DNA of 64,000 nucleotides, taken from the NCBI RefSeq assembly GCF_019703515.2, contig NC_059393.1, positions 12,550,001 through 12,614,000 on the forward strand. The letters run 5' to 3'. The notes beneath the pieces are model-generated. The model did no database searches. It saw only the letters and a program-made list of their open reading frames with translations, and was not told the DNA's origin. Made by a program: the position numbers and the translations under genes. Positions 1 to 12,959 of the stretch are shown here, one piece after another (the stretch's first letter is position 1; each line of letters begins with the position of its first letter). The DNA comes from Myxocyprinus asiaticus (taxonomy: Eukaryota; Chordata; Actinopteri; Cypriniformes; Catostomidae).

Positions 1-639
1 GGCATACGCAGGCAAAAGCCGTATGCCCCCTTATCTTTTTAGGATTTTGCATATGCCCACATAAAATAAGTGATGATACGTATGGCCGCAAGAACAAAGA
101 GAACTTTCAATCTATTAACGTTACGATATCCAAATCAAAAGAAAAACAAGGTATTAGCCTACCCATATGCTTCAACACATATATAATACATGCTTAAACA
201 CTCACAGCATTTTATGCATTTTTAACCAGGCTTTAAGGACATGTATAACAGTTTAAAACAATACAATTCTCATTACACATATAATATGTGTTACACTTAT
301 TCACTAAACTGGAAAACACTCTGGGCTATAAATCATTAAATGAGATATGATAAATACTACAGTAAATTTACATACCCAGTCCTCATATGTGCACAAAACA
401 TGGTCAAGCTCCACACATGCAATCCATATGCATCCGTCAAAAATGATCGATAACAAACACTCAGTTTTAACATATGACTCTTCTGAACATGTTTAAGGCA
501 TTTTATAAGCATTTTGTGTCAAATCTGATATTTACTCAAGAATTCTCAACCCATGAACAAAACTGGGAGCTCTCTTGCACAATGTATGTTCTCACGTCTC
601 TAACATGAGAGAGTGCCGGAAAGCAGGTGTTGCAAAACT
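1..639. other. Upstream sequence, nothing recognised
   Basis: AT-rich non-coding DNA without long open frames or clear repeats. Confidence 0.5.
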
Positions 640-892
640 CCGGTTCTGAAAGGGGCCACGTCCAATTTATGACTAGAGTTACAGTAAATGCCATGAAATT
701 TCTCCACTTGGCTAGATAATATTAATCTTAAAAACCATGTCTGATATGACACCATTTCACTCGCTTTAGACGCACCCCACTGGACATTTCACTGGGAAAC
801 TGCGGCAAAACATGTAATGAACTACGTAATTTCATTTTACAAAAATGTTTTCACGGTCACGTAATGTTCATGAGATCAGGCTGCTCATTAAG
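640..892 (+). repeat. SINE-like repeat copy
   Basis: Shares CCACTGGACATTTCACTGGG, GTCACGTAATGTTCATGAGA and the ending GAGATCAGGCTG with 18985-19352 and 41800-42332. Confidence 0.6.
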
Positions 893-1399
893 GTAACAAC
901 TGCACGTTTTTACTTTTTACAGTGTACTGTAATATAAAAGCAGCTGAGCTACTATAATTCTACTAAAGAATGTAGTTAAGTTAGTAGTGTTGCTACTTTT
1001 AGTTAGTTACTCCCCAATACTGGTCCAGTTGGTATCTTTTACAACTGTGTAGGTCATGAGGTCAGTCTTTGTTCAGACATGTGCCATCTAATGAGGCAAA
1101 GTCAATAAACGATGCAGCAAACATCTTCATTTACGGCTTGAAATCTTCTGTTCATGAAAGAAAGTTGGCCACACTTTAAGATCCTGTGCCAAAACAGAAG
1201 TTGCATGAAGAAAATTAGGATAACAGTCAAACTTTTCCCACTTCCATCAATTAATTAATTAGGAAAAGGTGTCATTTGTACAAGACTCTTGAGAAATCAA
1301 GGGCAAAAAAACTCTCTCACCGTAATGTTGTTCTTCTTGTCACTGCTTCATTAATTTTCTTGAAGTAAATCATGTCAAGAGTGTGCATGTGTAAGCTGT
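893..1399. other. Upstream sequence, nothing recognised
   Basis: AT-rich unique DNA. Confidence 0.5.
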
Positions 1400-1765
1400 C
1401 AGTGTGTGGATGTATCTATTCATCACCTCAGGGAGTGTGTGTGCGTGCGTCTGGATCTTGACAGGGGCGTAGATGCCGGGGAGGTCTGGCATGCCTTGTA
1501 AACAAGATGGTAATGCCTGATAAGAAAAGCTGATATCTAATGACAAATGGCTAATAATGCCAGGAGACTGCAGAGACCGAGAAAGTGTATTGATTATCCT
1601 TATTACCCAAAGCATTCGTCTCGGGAGATGAACGGCGAGGAAGAAGGAGGAGGGAAATTAGCCTGCCCCTTCCCTGTTGACGGACTGATTGCTCTGGGGG
1701 CCCTGAATAGGACAAATGTGTTCACACGAAAACACATAAACCTCAGCCTACTGCCTACAGGATGA
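1400..1765. promoter_or_regulatory. Candidate conserved non-coding block
   Basis: Non-repetitive, GC-richer block with GATA-type words (CTGATAAGAAAA, GCTGATATCT) and homeobox-type TAATGA/CTAATAATG. Short frames on both strands encode nothing recognisable. Confidence 0.25.
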
Positions 1766-2870
1766 GAGAGCTTACGCACACAGATAATCAAGTAAAAATA
1801 TCATCCAAATATCCTCGTCATTTAAACCTTTTAAGGTTGTTTTTGGTCACCTACAGAGATTAGTGTTATTGCTGTCAGAAATCGAAGAGTCTCGCCACAT
1901 CTAAGACGGGTAGTTTGCCACAGCCTGACTTTCTCTGGGCTTGATCTTCTGCAAGACATGACTTATTTTTTTAAGTTTATGGTGACCACCCTGGGTAGTG
2001 TTGGAAAGAGACTTTCTGTTAATTTTCAGTTTTGAAGTAAAACCTAAGTAAAATCTACATGGTGCTCTTTTGTGATTTAGATATTTTTTAATTGACTTTT
2101 AGTATGATTTTGCTTGGTTTCTCCAGGATTTCGAACACACAGCAGCCCTAGTTTTGCAGGTATCCACACAATGCTTCTTTTGATGGTTAATCCACAATTA
2201 CTTTGTGACTGAAGTGCTGACTTCTCCAGGGAGGACTGGAAAGGGTTGTCTAGGTCACTGTAGGACTGCCCATCTAAGCAGCGCAAAAATGAGGTCACTC
2301 TTTTCTGCTGTTTCGCCAAAATCCGTCCTGAGTCGAGTCAGAGAAATGGGGATCGGGATCCAGAGATCTAAACCTGATTCTGTTTCAGGGGACACATTTT
2401 ATTGCAAGAAGAATATGATTCAAGAAAAGAAAACTTTTAGTCTAAATTTAAATGTTTAGTGCTTTATGTATGTCTTGTACAAGTCAGTATATTCACATAA
2501 AAATGTATCCCTATATTGCATACACTGAAAAAATGGTTAACTAAAAACAAAAAGTACTTTATGTTGTAAAATTTAAATTACTGGTTTTATTTAGTTAAAA
2601 AATATTATTTAAAATCAAATTAATAAAACACATACATTTTATGGGTTAGGAGATCGGGTAGAAAACATTACATGAATGAAATAAACATTAAATCTAACAG
2701 CAATGACAGTGCATGGCCAAAGTTTATAATTCAAAACACTGAGATGCCAAGTTCATTTTAAGTGCATAAAACAATAGCAACATTAAAAACTTTAATGAAC
2801 ATAAAATCAACAGCAACATTGCTAGGTAAAAGCTTTCATCTAAACAATTGCAGGTTGGCACTATTTACAG
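1766..2870. other. Upstream sequence, nothing recognised
   Basis: AT-rich unique DNA; the part from about 2560 may be old LINE sequence leading to the tail that follows. Confidence 0.4.
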
Positions 2871-2950
2871 TATTGCCTGAAGTAATTTCACCAGCCTAGC
2901 TAAGTGACAATAAAAGATTCTATTCTATTCTATTCTATTCTAATCTAATC
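2871..2950 (+). repeat. LINE-like 3' tail with (ATTCT)n
   Basis: CCAGCCTAGCTAAGTGACAA then TAAAAGATTCTATTCTATTC, a typical teleost LINE end with a pentanucleotide tail. The same end recurs at 3183-3272. Confidence 0.55.
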
Positions 2951-3182
2951 TGACATGACTAGAAACCTCTCATGTATAATCTGTCCATACTATATTACAG
3001 TGTTGTTTTGCATTTTGCACTGAAATATACAGTATATTGCACACTGTATTGTATATTGGATAGTGTTGTTTTGAATATTATATAGTATATATTATATTGC
3101 ACATTGTATTATTTAATGTAGACTATATTATATTGTTTTGTACATTGCACAAAGTGCATTGTTGCATCATTTAATAGTTACC

Positions 3183-3272
3183 TACAATAGTTACCTACCC
3201 TCATTTACACCAGTTCAACTGTGTGGCAAAACAAGATTCTATTCTATTCTATTCTATTCTATTCTATTCTAT
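3183..3272 (+). repeat. Second LINE-like 3' tail with (ATTCT)n
   Basis: CCAGTTCAACTGTGTGGCAA then AACAAGATTCTATTCT, a diverged relative of the tail 300 bp upstream, in the same orientation. Confidence 0.55.
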
Positions 3273-3589
3273 ATTTCAACAGACCCACATAGTTCATTGT
3301 AGGCCTGTTCAAAGACTCCTTTAACAACACAAAAGGCAGGCATGAGGGTGATTCATAGAAAGTTCTCAAAATTCTTTTAAAACATTGCCATTTTAAAAGA
3401 GTATCCTAACATTTATTTGTTTTTTTATTAGTGGTCAACTGGGTTCAGTTCACACCGTTTTGTGTGAGATGATCTCTTCCTGAGCAGCCTCATCTGGGGT
3501 TTAGAATGTAATAATGGCACCTAATCGATAACCATATTTCTCTTACAGTAAACGTGCTAAAGTATTTATGAATTATTTGATTCACTGCT

Positions 3590-4020
3590 CCAAATAAAAC
3601 TATCGCGTCCTAGAGGTCAGCGCTCGCACCGCGCGTAATGAATAGCATTATTGAAATCAATTGACATAATGCTTGCCCAAGAAGAAAGTAGAAATGGCTC
3701 GAGCGAATCAATTCGACTGCATTATCACGCGCCGCAACGCACTTAACGACCATGTTGCCATGTAGCCAGGGGCGCGCGTGCGTGCGGATGTGCGCGCGCT
3801 GTCGAGAGTCTCGGCGCGCGGATGCTCAGGTGGAGAGGCGCTCTTAGACAGATGCATTGTGATGTGGAGAAGGTCGGCCCTCATTGTGCAACGCTTTTGT
3901 GTCAATTTAATCTCTGTGGCTCTCCAGCAACAATCCAATCAACCCCTCACCCTACACGTCTGTCATTTATCAGGACAACAAATGACTATAATTGCGCCCT
4001 TTAGAGGGGACACTGAAATG
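3590..4020. promoter_or_regulatory. CpG-rich island of unknown role
   Basis: A sharp local rise in CpG and GCGC words (3620-3640 and 3728-3840) inside AT-rich DNA about 30 kb upstream of nr5a2. Open frames here run in several registers, as expected for CpG-rich DNA, and encode nothing recognisable. It could be a distant promoter, the start of a non-coding RNA, or an enhancer. Confidence 0.35.
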
Positions 4021-4729
4021 AAACTGTGACACCACATGGGGTGTAACTATTATAATATTTTACAGCGTTAACTGATATTATAGTGGACTAGTTGTTCCAC
4101 TAGTTCCTTCAACATTTTTTCAGCGTACTAATTAACACATGCGACAACTTGCCCCAATTAAACCGTGTGACAACTTGCCCCAACCTGACGTTTACATTAT
4201 GAAATGTTCCCTTGTCCACAGTTCACACTTTTGGTTAAAATCTACCTTCATTACGTAGATGATACTTTCCTTAATTTTATACCAGGGTGGGTCTACCCGA
4301 CATCTACAAAAATAAGACGATACTGCATTTTCAGTTTGGAGGATATAGCTCACAAAAATATCCTAATTTAAGTTTTGAACAAGGTGTTTCACATACAGAA
4401 CCACTGCCAGAGAAAAGCATAATTTATGTAATTTGACGTTTGCCTCTTTATAGTTACTCATTTAAGCTGACTCAGTCTTTCCTTCACTAGTTTGTAATTC
4501 TGTGATGTATTAATGCATTCTGAACACATATTTAGAGTGTGCACCTCCTTTTGACAAACATAATTATCTAAGATTAGATGATCTAATCGACAAACAATTA
4601 TCCACTTGAAACAAGTAGTTGGTTTCATGTATTTTTACAACAGGCTTAAACCAATTATGAACTCCCACTAACTTATAATACAGACAACTCTCTATTGTGC
4701 ATTTAAAATAGCTTTAAACCGACTCTGAG
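4021..4729. other. Upstream sequence, nothing recognised
   Basis: AT-rich unique DNA. Confidence 0.5.
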
Positions 4730-5075
4730 GATGGGTTTCTCTAAGAAGAGACATTTTCAGCGTCTGCTTGCAATCAGCAACACAAGTCACTTAAATCATG
4801 TGATGTCATCTCGCATTGAAAGCGCTCAACACGTGGGAGGTATTGAGGCGGGAAACATGTTGAACAAGCGCCTTCCTCGCCGTGGTCGAGGAAATGTGGG
4901 AACAGGATGGGCAGCCGGCCTCCCCATCAAAACACTGTGGTCAGCCACCACTTATGCTGCAGGCAGAAAATAAAGGAGCCCACGGGGAACGCTCGAGGTG
5001 GGAGCCTGGCTTTAAATAAAGCCTTTCGATAAGTTAGTGAAAGTAGAAGAAGTGCCGACGAAGTAACGCGCTGAG
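4730..5075. promoter_or_regulatory. Candidate conserved non-coding block
   Basis: GC-richer, non-repetitive, with an E-box CACGTG at about 4831 and an 80-codon frame without recognisable content. Confidence 0.25.
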
Positions 5076-5859
5076 GTGTTGTTGTTGTTGAAATTATCCC
5101 AAGTCTGACCCTAAAATTTGTCCAGTCAAAAGCAATCACTTTCTCTCTTTTACTGACATGGGTTTAGAGGTTTTTCTCTCCCATCGTCAAGCATTACAGT
5201 CAACCAACACCATCCAGCTGTGATATTAACTGAAAACAATTAAGGTGGGACCACACGGGCTGCCCTCAGACTAGACTTTGCAATGCAGGAATGAAAAAGG
5301 GCAGTATTTTTAGGAGATCCCTGCAGTCAATGTCAGATGAAAGATTTACTTCAGCGTTGTAAAGCAAATTTAAGTGCCACCTATGTAGAAAATGATTTTG
5401 ATATATATCATTTGTATCCAATTATAGAAAGGGAGAGTTTTTGGAGACGCCATATTAATCATGACTCCCGTGCATGTTGAACAGATTTGACGATTATTTA
5501 TAAAGCCAGCTCAAAATGCTACTCTTGTTCTGCAATATTGTATGAGAGATCAGTGGTTTGATCCATTTTTCTGTTTGTTTATTTAACTGTGGCAATCTTC
5601 CAACATGATCACATTGAAAATTGACCTGTTTCTACAGAATGTTCCGGTACCAGTGCTTGAAGAGGGCGGGTACTCACCGGTACGCAGTACCTGCACTTCT
5701 CTAATTTAGTCAACAGAGTACCTGCAGTTTTTCTTGCGTACCACCACTTCACAGAGTCTCCCGGTACGATGTAATTTCTTTATTTAATATAATACAGTGG
5801 ATAATTTCATGTGGCCCGCCAATTTATCTGACCCTAGCTCCGACGGATTGTGAGAAAAT
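5076..5859. other. Upstream sequence, mostly unrecognised
   Basis: Unique DNA; 5640-5770 has repeated CCGGTAC words, probably a transposon remnant. Confidence 0.4.
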
Positions 5860-6790
5860 TGAATCACAGTCTAAACAACTGAGCACTTTCTGTGCGTAAC
5901 TCAGCGGTGAGTTTAACGACACTCAGCGGTACGTGCAACAGCATCAGCGGAGTGCGCGTTTAAGCTTGTCTAGGCTTAGTTCAGTTACACTGCTCTTTAA
6001 AACATGAACCAGCAAGTTTTAGGTGAGCACATATTATCACATCTCATTCAATCAAATGTATTTATGCAAACTGCTTAGTAGTTGCAGTCAAAACTACAGA
6101 CTAAAAAAATACTTCACAGCTGTTACAGAAGTGATGTCAGCTCATATGCACAACCTTTTTCAACAAAAGATAAATTAATGATGAAAAACGAACCTTTAAA
6201 GAAAATACACATAAACGTTGCTTTTATTCTCCAGTCTTAAAGTGTTAAACGGGCATGTCTCATCTGTTCAGGGTCAGTCGTGCTTGTTAAAAGTGATAAC
6301 GTGAAGCGTCAGTAAACCTGTATACATGCATATATCCTGATTGTGTTTGATTATAAAATCAGTCGAGTTTTCAATCCCGAACATCATCAAATCAGTTTGT
6401 TCTCCACTTACCAATGATTATCTGCACAAATATCTGTCTCCTGCACAAATTCACCATATGTGCAGGACAAGAAAAGGCTCATTTTCCCCACCTGAATGGG
6501 AGGATAATAGAGAAAAAGGAAGAACAGGCATTGCATTTTTTCATTATTTTATCTAAAAAGACAGTTCTACGTTAGATTGTCACTGTTTTCTTATGTGGGT
6601 TAAAGATATACAGACTTAAGCAGATCTAAATGTTCTTCCTCTGTTTTCATAAACAATAACCCTACACTGTATGTTTTTATTTTTAAAGTAAACTTAATTG
6701 AAACCTATTGGTTATTTAAGGGGGTAAGGTCAATTTTGTTCTTTAGTCAGATCTTAAAAAGGAATTTATGGCCAGACCTTAAAAAAAAAT
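5860..6790 (+). mobile_element. hAT-type element remnant
   Basis: Diverged copy of the element at 25275-26084. Shared text includes AACTCAGCGGTGAGTTTAAC, TTTATGCAAACTGCTTAG and AAGGAATTTATGGCCAGAC. About 330 bp near 6340-6680 are absent from the 25-kb copy, so that copy is a further deletion product, or this one gained an insertion. Ends and target duplication are lost. Confidence 0.65.
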
Positions 6791-6834
6791 TAAATACTAT
6801 TTTAATGTAAACAAACACCCATTATTAACAGTGT

Positions 6835-7316
6835 TTTGCATCTCCCATCAGACAGTTTTGCATAAATTCAAGTGCGTTTACCTTTTCCTGTGGTACTACT
6901 GATAGCACATTGGGTAAATGATCTCTGAAACATGGGTTCTGGTCTTGTGGAAACCAGGAAGTAATTTCATTCACATAATCAATGGTGAGTACAATCCAGA
7001 GGTTGCCTTTTCCCTCTAAGATTACATTTTTACTTCACTGATGGTTAGGTTAAGGGCTTGGGGTAGGGCATATGGTTAATAAAATATGCATTACTGTTGA
7101 CTGTATTTCATCATTTACAACTAAAAACTATTCACTTTTGGCACCACTCAGTGGACATTTCACCCGGTAACTGGAGGTCACACGTGCCCATACATTCAAT
7201 AACATTTCTAGTTTCAGCCACTGTGATTTGAATTTTGGTAAGCAGCGACCGATTTCAGCTAAAGAACTTTTGACCTATGTACTGTAACAGAATTCACAGT
7301 GAGATTAGTCTGAATC
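6835..7316 (+). repeat. SINE-like composite repeat copy
   Basis: GCATCTCCCATCAGACAG, tRNA-like middle (CTACTGATAGCA, GGGTTCTGG), GGCACCACTCAGTGGACATT and the end CACAGTGAGATTAGTCTG. Matches 26213-26465 and the minus-strand copies at 43.5-44.3 kb. Confidence 0.6.
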
Positions 7317-9147
7317 CTCAAATGTTGTGCATGCAAGTGCAATGCCAACACATGTCTACAAACACAAGTTTCTTTCCTGCTTATCATTGCTATCCAACAC
7401 TTTTGGTCCTATTTGCTTCCTCTTTGGACTATGGCTCATTTCCGTGTGACGGTGCAAAAATAGCCGAGCCCTCTGCACCCCTCCATGTTGTTTCTTCCTC
7501 TCTGCACTCCACAACATCGATCAAGCCTGTTCTTGGGCTTCCTATCTCTTCCTGTGGCCAAAAGGAATGAAAAAAAACTGTGAGGCGTAACTTTTTCTTT
7601 TGACCCCATTTGATTTTTACCTGCTGTTTCCTATTGACAAAGTTCCTGAACTTTTGCAGGGGAGAAATATTAGTTGATTCCACATTCACCTCTTAAGACA
7701 ATTTCACTACGATTTACCTACTACAGTATTAGGAGACATTGTGCTAAGTTTACATGACACCCTAAATATACAGTTTAAGAATATCTGCCTCAGCAGTCTT
7801 TTACATCAAATAGGTCCATATGGGACCTTTATTTTTAAAATCGATTCCTGCCAAGTCTGTCTTGTTGTCTGTTTCCCTCTCTAAATGTGTTATTTCTCTC
7901 TTCTGATTAATGTAGCTCTCTGCCGCAAGATGATGTTTGAAGCATGATAATCGAGACCTAATCCCCAAATCCTTGTGTAGTCAACACAACTGAATCTTGA
8001 GTTTCTCATCGGCCCTCACGTGTGTGTGTCTTTCTCTTCCTGGATGGTTGGAAAAGAAGGGAGGCTTGTAACAGGGCCATGCCAGGTTCTGCAAACTGTG
8101 GCATGTGCACTTTTCCCCAAGCCATAGCCACTGTGGATTCATTTCCACTTCAAGATTTTTGCAGAAGTTAATAAGCTACAATGTTTCCTGCCCCCCAACC
8201 AGTTTCAACACATATGTACAAAGTCATGCAAAATAAACTCTTTCTTAATTATTGTAAATGGGCTTCGAAAATAACATGCATGGGGGTGTCAATGAACCAC
8301 TATTCAACACTAACAAAAAATGTTGATGAGTCGAGTTTGCCAGGCTAGAAAGCAAAAGAAGTGCACAGTAAACATTGAAAATGTGTATTTGGCTGTACTT
8401 CCAGGATTTTACGATCTGGCATTCGCAAGAATTAATACAAATTTAACCACTATCCACATTATGTGCAGTATCTTGCAATTTAATATAATTCTTAAAATGT
8501 TTCTGCAAAAAAATGGAATCTGAGGTAATCCTATCGCTATTCTACATGTTTGATAGCTGCACATGAATGCTCCAAAAGCTTTAAGCAGTCGAGACATTTC
8601 CAACTGCATTGCTGCCATTCTATCACCTCCACAGTAACAGAGCGGGGGGTCTCCTGCTCTGTGTCAATACATGTCATTAACACAGCGTATCTAAACCCAC
8701 AACGACCAAACACATTTGCCAAATTCAAGTAGAACAGAGCGCTTTGTACTGAAGATCAAAATCCTTGTGTAAACTTTCGTGGGACCACAGTCAGCATGTG
8801 TACATCACATCTTCGCACACTTTTCAGGAGGCTGAGTGCGGCCCGCGGTGCGGGTCGGTAATGAGTAAATTTGAAGAGCTCACATTTGTGCTGGAAAATG
8901 AGATGTTCATGAACTATGAAACTGGTTCCCTTATTTGGATTTGGACATTTTATTCAACTTTAAAGTGCACAAAACCACGGTTATCTCAAATAATTGTTCA
9001 ATCAGGCAATGCAATAATAGCTGCAGATCTACATTTGTGTTTTTAGTCTACAGTTTTATAGGTCTACTATTTAAACCTTACCAAAGGTGGTACTTGCATT
9101 ATCTGAGGCAGACAATTTTAATTAAAAAAAAAATAAAAAAAATGAAG
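7317..9147. other. Upstream sequence, mostly unique
   Basis: No gene recognised. 8690-8900 is a GC-richer, non-repetitive patch that may be regulatory. Confidence 0.4.
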
Positions 9148-9375
9148 GTCTTCCATTGGAGTCTCTCTTCCCTCCATCGTAGACATTTACACCACACGCT
9201 GCATCCGCAAAGCCACAAGCATTTTGGATGACCCCCATGCACCCCTCACACAAACTCTTCACCCTCCTACCGTCTGGCAAAAGGTACCGAAGCATTTGGG
9301 CCCTCACGGCCAGACTGTGTAACAGTTTCTTCCCCCCAGCCATCAGACTCCTCAATACTCAGAGACTGGACTGAC

Positions 9376-9408
<33 letters not shown>

Positions 9409-9960
9409 AACTGAACACTATCTGACTCCCTTTGCAATTTTTGCACATTTCTGTATTATCTACCCGGAATGTTTTTGCTGCTACTGTATATACATATTGT
9501 ACTTAATTTCTTTTCACTTTCTACCTGGCTGCTACCCCAATAACTGCTATGTCCATATATGGTATAAGCTTATCGGCTGAATACTATGTCATAGTATGCT
9601 ATGTTTACATTCACAGCATTTTCTATTATATTGTAATGTTTTTTGCACTACCTGTTTTATCTGACACTTTCACACCAGAACTGTGTACTGGTTGGCACTG
9701 TACTGTCTCTTACTGTGCCTATTGTCCTGTTTAAGCAATTATTGTACCGTCTTGTACTGTTTGCACACGTTTACACGTGCACTTTATGTATTAATGTGTT
9801 GGTCTTATTTAGTTCTGTGTAGTCTCATGTAGTTCTGTGTTTGTTTCATGTTGTTTTATGTAGCACCATGGTCCTGGAGGAACGTTGTTTCGTTTCACTG
9901 TGTACTGTACTAGCTGTATATGGTTGAAATGACAATAAAAGCCACTTGACTTGACTATCA
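9148..9960 (+). mobile_element. LINE 3' end (L2/CR1-like), degenerate
   Basis: Shows the C-terminal end of a reverse-transcriptase ORF (HKLFTLLPSGKRYRSIWALT, then ARLCNSFFPPAIRLLNT), which I recognise from teleost L2/CR1-type LINEs, then an (AC)n run (9376-9407) and a long 3' UTR ending GACAATAAAAGCCACTTGAC. The 5' part is missing, as in most 5'-truncated LINE insertions. No function remains. Confidence 0.7.
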
Positions 9961-10379
9961 GCCATCACGGATTTCACCTCTTGAATGTTTGTTTTGTGTG
10001 CGTTTATTATTTTTAGCTTGCTAACTGCATATTTAGTTAATATGCACTAAAATATTTACAGGTAATTGCATTATACTGTCACTGACACATATTACATAAG
10101 TATACTATGATTTATGTTGAGTTTACACTGCAAAACTCATACATTTTGAGAAAAGCTGTAGCAAATTCAGTCATTTTGGGCCACAGTAATCAGGAAAATG
10201 TTCCAAAATGCTCTAAAAGGGATCATTAGTGGTGTAAAACGAGTGAAAACCACTACAATGTTAAGTTGGACCTGCCATTGAAAAGACAGACTTTGCATAC
10301 AGTGTATGAAAAATTGCAACTACTGGCTGCAACTTCGAATGATTAGCGGGAACGAGGTCAAATATTAAATTGTTTAAAC
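9961..10379. other. Upstream sequence, nothing recognised
   Basis: AT-rich unique DNA. Confidence 0.5.
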
Positions 10380-11210
10380 TTTGAGTGCTGCGTTAAGGAG
10401 GTCGCACATCAGACACGTCATATTCACACAGAATGTGTTTTTGCAGCCATCCCTGTTTTTTAAAATTATTTTTCCATGTAAACACTCGCTGAACTGACCT
10501 CTTTTACTGTTTACACTGTATCTCACAGTTCCCCTTCTGTCACTCACTCGATGGCAGTTCAAAAGTATGAAACATTTTTTAAGAGGATGTATTAGTTTAC
10601 AACATTAATATACTTTTTTATATTCTTTCATATACTTTGGAAGAACATGAGGTTGACTGAATTTTCATTTTGGGAAGAACTATACCTTCAAAGGATATCA
10701 TGCTATTTATGTTCTAAAAAATTACAACACATATCAGGACAGGGGAGGACTTCTTCAAGGGGTGGAGACCAGTGATGTCATCTGCTCTCAGAAGATTTAT
10801 CAATGTCTTTCCAAGCACCAGAGAACGGACATGCTGACTTGTTTTATGTGGAAAGGGCTTGGTAGGCCGAAGGGGGCCTGTGGTCTGATTGTAAAACATT
10901 GAAGAGGAACATGTTAAACCTATTGATACAGCCACGTCAGGAAATCCCCCCTGGAGGTTGTCCTTAGTTTTCGCATTAGTTTCCATTAACTGAAGCCATT
11001 ATGGTCTGGTTTTGCTTCAGCTGGAAAAATTAGGCCTAGTGTATATCAGGTGAGTCATCAATATGCAACAGAAAGCAGGGGCTGTTCACACACTATGCAT
11101 TGTTTTTCACACTCCGTGTTTTTGCATCCTTCTGTGCTGTTTTTAAATGTTTCTCTATGTAAACATGCACTCAACGAACATGTTTTACTGTTGTGTCGCA
11201 CGTGAGTGTT
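10380..11210 (+). repeat. Diverged repeat pair
   Basis: 10395-10535 and 11075-11205 share an ordered set of words in the same orientation (GTGTTTTTGCA, CCATGTAAACA / CTATGTAAACA, TTTTACTGTT). Family unknown. The DNA between them is unique. Confidence 0.4.
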
Positions 11211-11539
11211 TTTAAGACACCATTTCAAGTTAAAAGAACTTTGACTTTTAAAAATCTAGAGTCGAGACATCTTCTGTTCCATTTGTTGCGCTGTTTTTTT
11301 GTTTGTTTGTTTTTTACAAATAAATATGATCTGTCTGAAGATGTTAAAATTAAAATAGGAACATTTTTAATTATGTAGCGAAACAGTCATTTAAAGCATG
11401 AAAATAAAAAGCAGGTCTACTTCAATGAAATTATTTGTTGTTCTTTGAGTCAGTTATGCACAAATGAATTGCACTTTTTATTAATTCAGGAAATGTAAGT
11501 TTTATTATACCTTTGAATGTTAGATCCACACAGGGGCCA

Positions 11540-11965
11540 AGTTTCCAGAACCAACCCAGTCTCATGAAAATCCTTACATAGTTTACGAGTTGGCTGTTTC
11601 GTATGATTTCGTTCATATAAATTTGTATGATTTCATCACGTGCAAATGCCCGGATGTCTAATGAGTAAGTAAGTGTGAGTTTCGTGCACGAGGTGTTTAG
11701 GACATGCTTATTAATATTATGCCCTTACCCAAACCCCTTATCTAAACCTAACCGATCAGGGTGTAAACATGATAGGAAGCTGTTGTGTGTGACAGAAGCA
11801 AGTAATTGTCGAGTATTAGATGGAAACGACGTCCAGCGACGTCATTGACTTTAGTGAAAGTCGTACGAACTCATACGAGTGCAGTCGTACAATACCATAC
11901 GAATTAGCCCAATTTAGAAAAGTCATATGAATCCTTACGATTTCACCGTGAGAGTTTGTAGCCAG
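11540..11965. repeat. Interspersed repeat with short inverted motifs
   Basis: Contains many related short words in both orientations (TCGTATGATTTCG, GTCGTACGAACTCATACGAG, CAGTCGTACAATACCATACG), a texture I associate with a common fish DNA element. Ends AGTCTCATGAAAAT and GAGAGTTTGTAGCC are unclear. Confidence 0.5.
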
Positions 11966-12439
11966 AACAGGATGCTATTCTCACTAGTCTGCATCAATCA
12001 AAAGAGTTCTGACTGAAAACAATAGACCCTTGATGAGAAGGAGAGAACCTGAAAGAAACTACTTTGAGAGTTGTACCCATGTAGTTCTGGAGTCTTCAAG
12101 AGTCAAGGTAAAGAGCCCTATTACTTCACAGCCTATTTCATGGATGTCAGTGGATATCATACCTTTTGAGGGATGACTCAATTTGTTTTCCTTTCTTCCT
12201 CTCACCAAATCTATGTTTTTCCATTGTAGCTATGCTTTGTATGAGATTTGGATACATTGACGCAAAGGTAATTCAGCAAAGAATTTTACCTGTGATGTTC
12301 TCAGAAACAGAAACGGATAGTTTGATAAATTCCTGTTGCACTTTATTCTGTTTTGAATACTATTCTGATGCTAGTGAAACTTTGTAATACGGCACTTTTC
12401 ATACCACTGTCTCCTTAAGATGATTCGCTTGTGTTTGCC

Positions 12440-12502
12440 TCTTTTGTAAGTCGCTTTGGATAAAAGCGTCTGCCAAATGAATAAATGTAAATGTAAATGT
12501 AA
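12440..12502 (+). repeat. UnaL2-type LINE/SINE 3' tail
   Basis: GTAAGTCGCTTTGGATAAAA then GCGTCTGCCAAATG and (TGTAAA)n. The CTTTGGATAAAAG hairpin with its GGATA loop is the signal by which UnaL2-type reverse transcriptases recognise their RNA; many fish SINEs carry the same tail. Only the tail is left here. Confidence 0.8.
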
Positions 12503-12959
12503 AATACTTGTAGGAAGTTCAAATTTCCTACATCTAAAACTCAATGGATGTGTTATGTGCTCACAACCCACATATTAAGAGACTGTATTCTGTTTAAATT
12601 TAGCACCAACCATCCCCATTTTCTGTGCTGTATTGCGTAATCACAGCTCTTTTCTGAGAATATTTGAGTGTGTTAAAGATTTTAAAAGAGAGGATACTGG
12701 TGTGACCCTTGGGGTCCATGTACAGCTGAACAGGCTGTGTACCTTTTCCTGTTTGGATCCATTTATCTTGTCCAGTGTTATCAGGTCATCAGCTGTGTCT
12801 GCGTCCTTTTCGCTCACGCCTTACAAAGGTGTACTTCAGACATTTTTTTTCATATTTTACACCTAGACTTAATTATAACATTTGATCACAAATGAGATTC
12901 TATGCACACTGTAAACCAAAACAAGTTCAATGCATTAATTCATTACCTCAAGGTAATTT
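12503..12959. other. Upstream sequence, nothing recognised
   Basis: AT-rich unique DNA. Confidence 0.5.

Noticed and set aside
9122..9355. Minus-strand 77-codon frame
   Set aside because: Shadow of the LINE reverse-transcriptase remnant on the plus strand.
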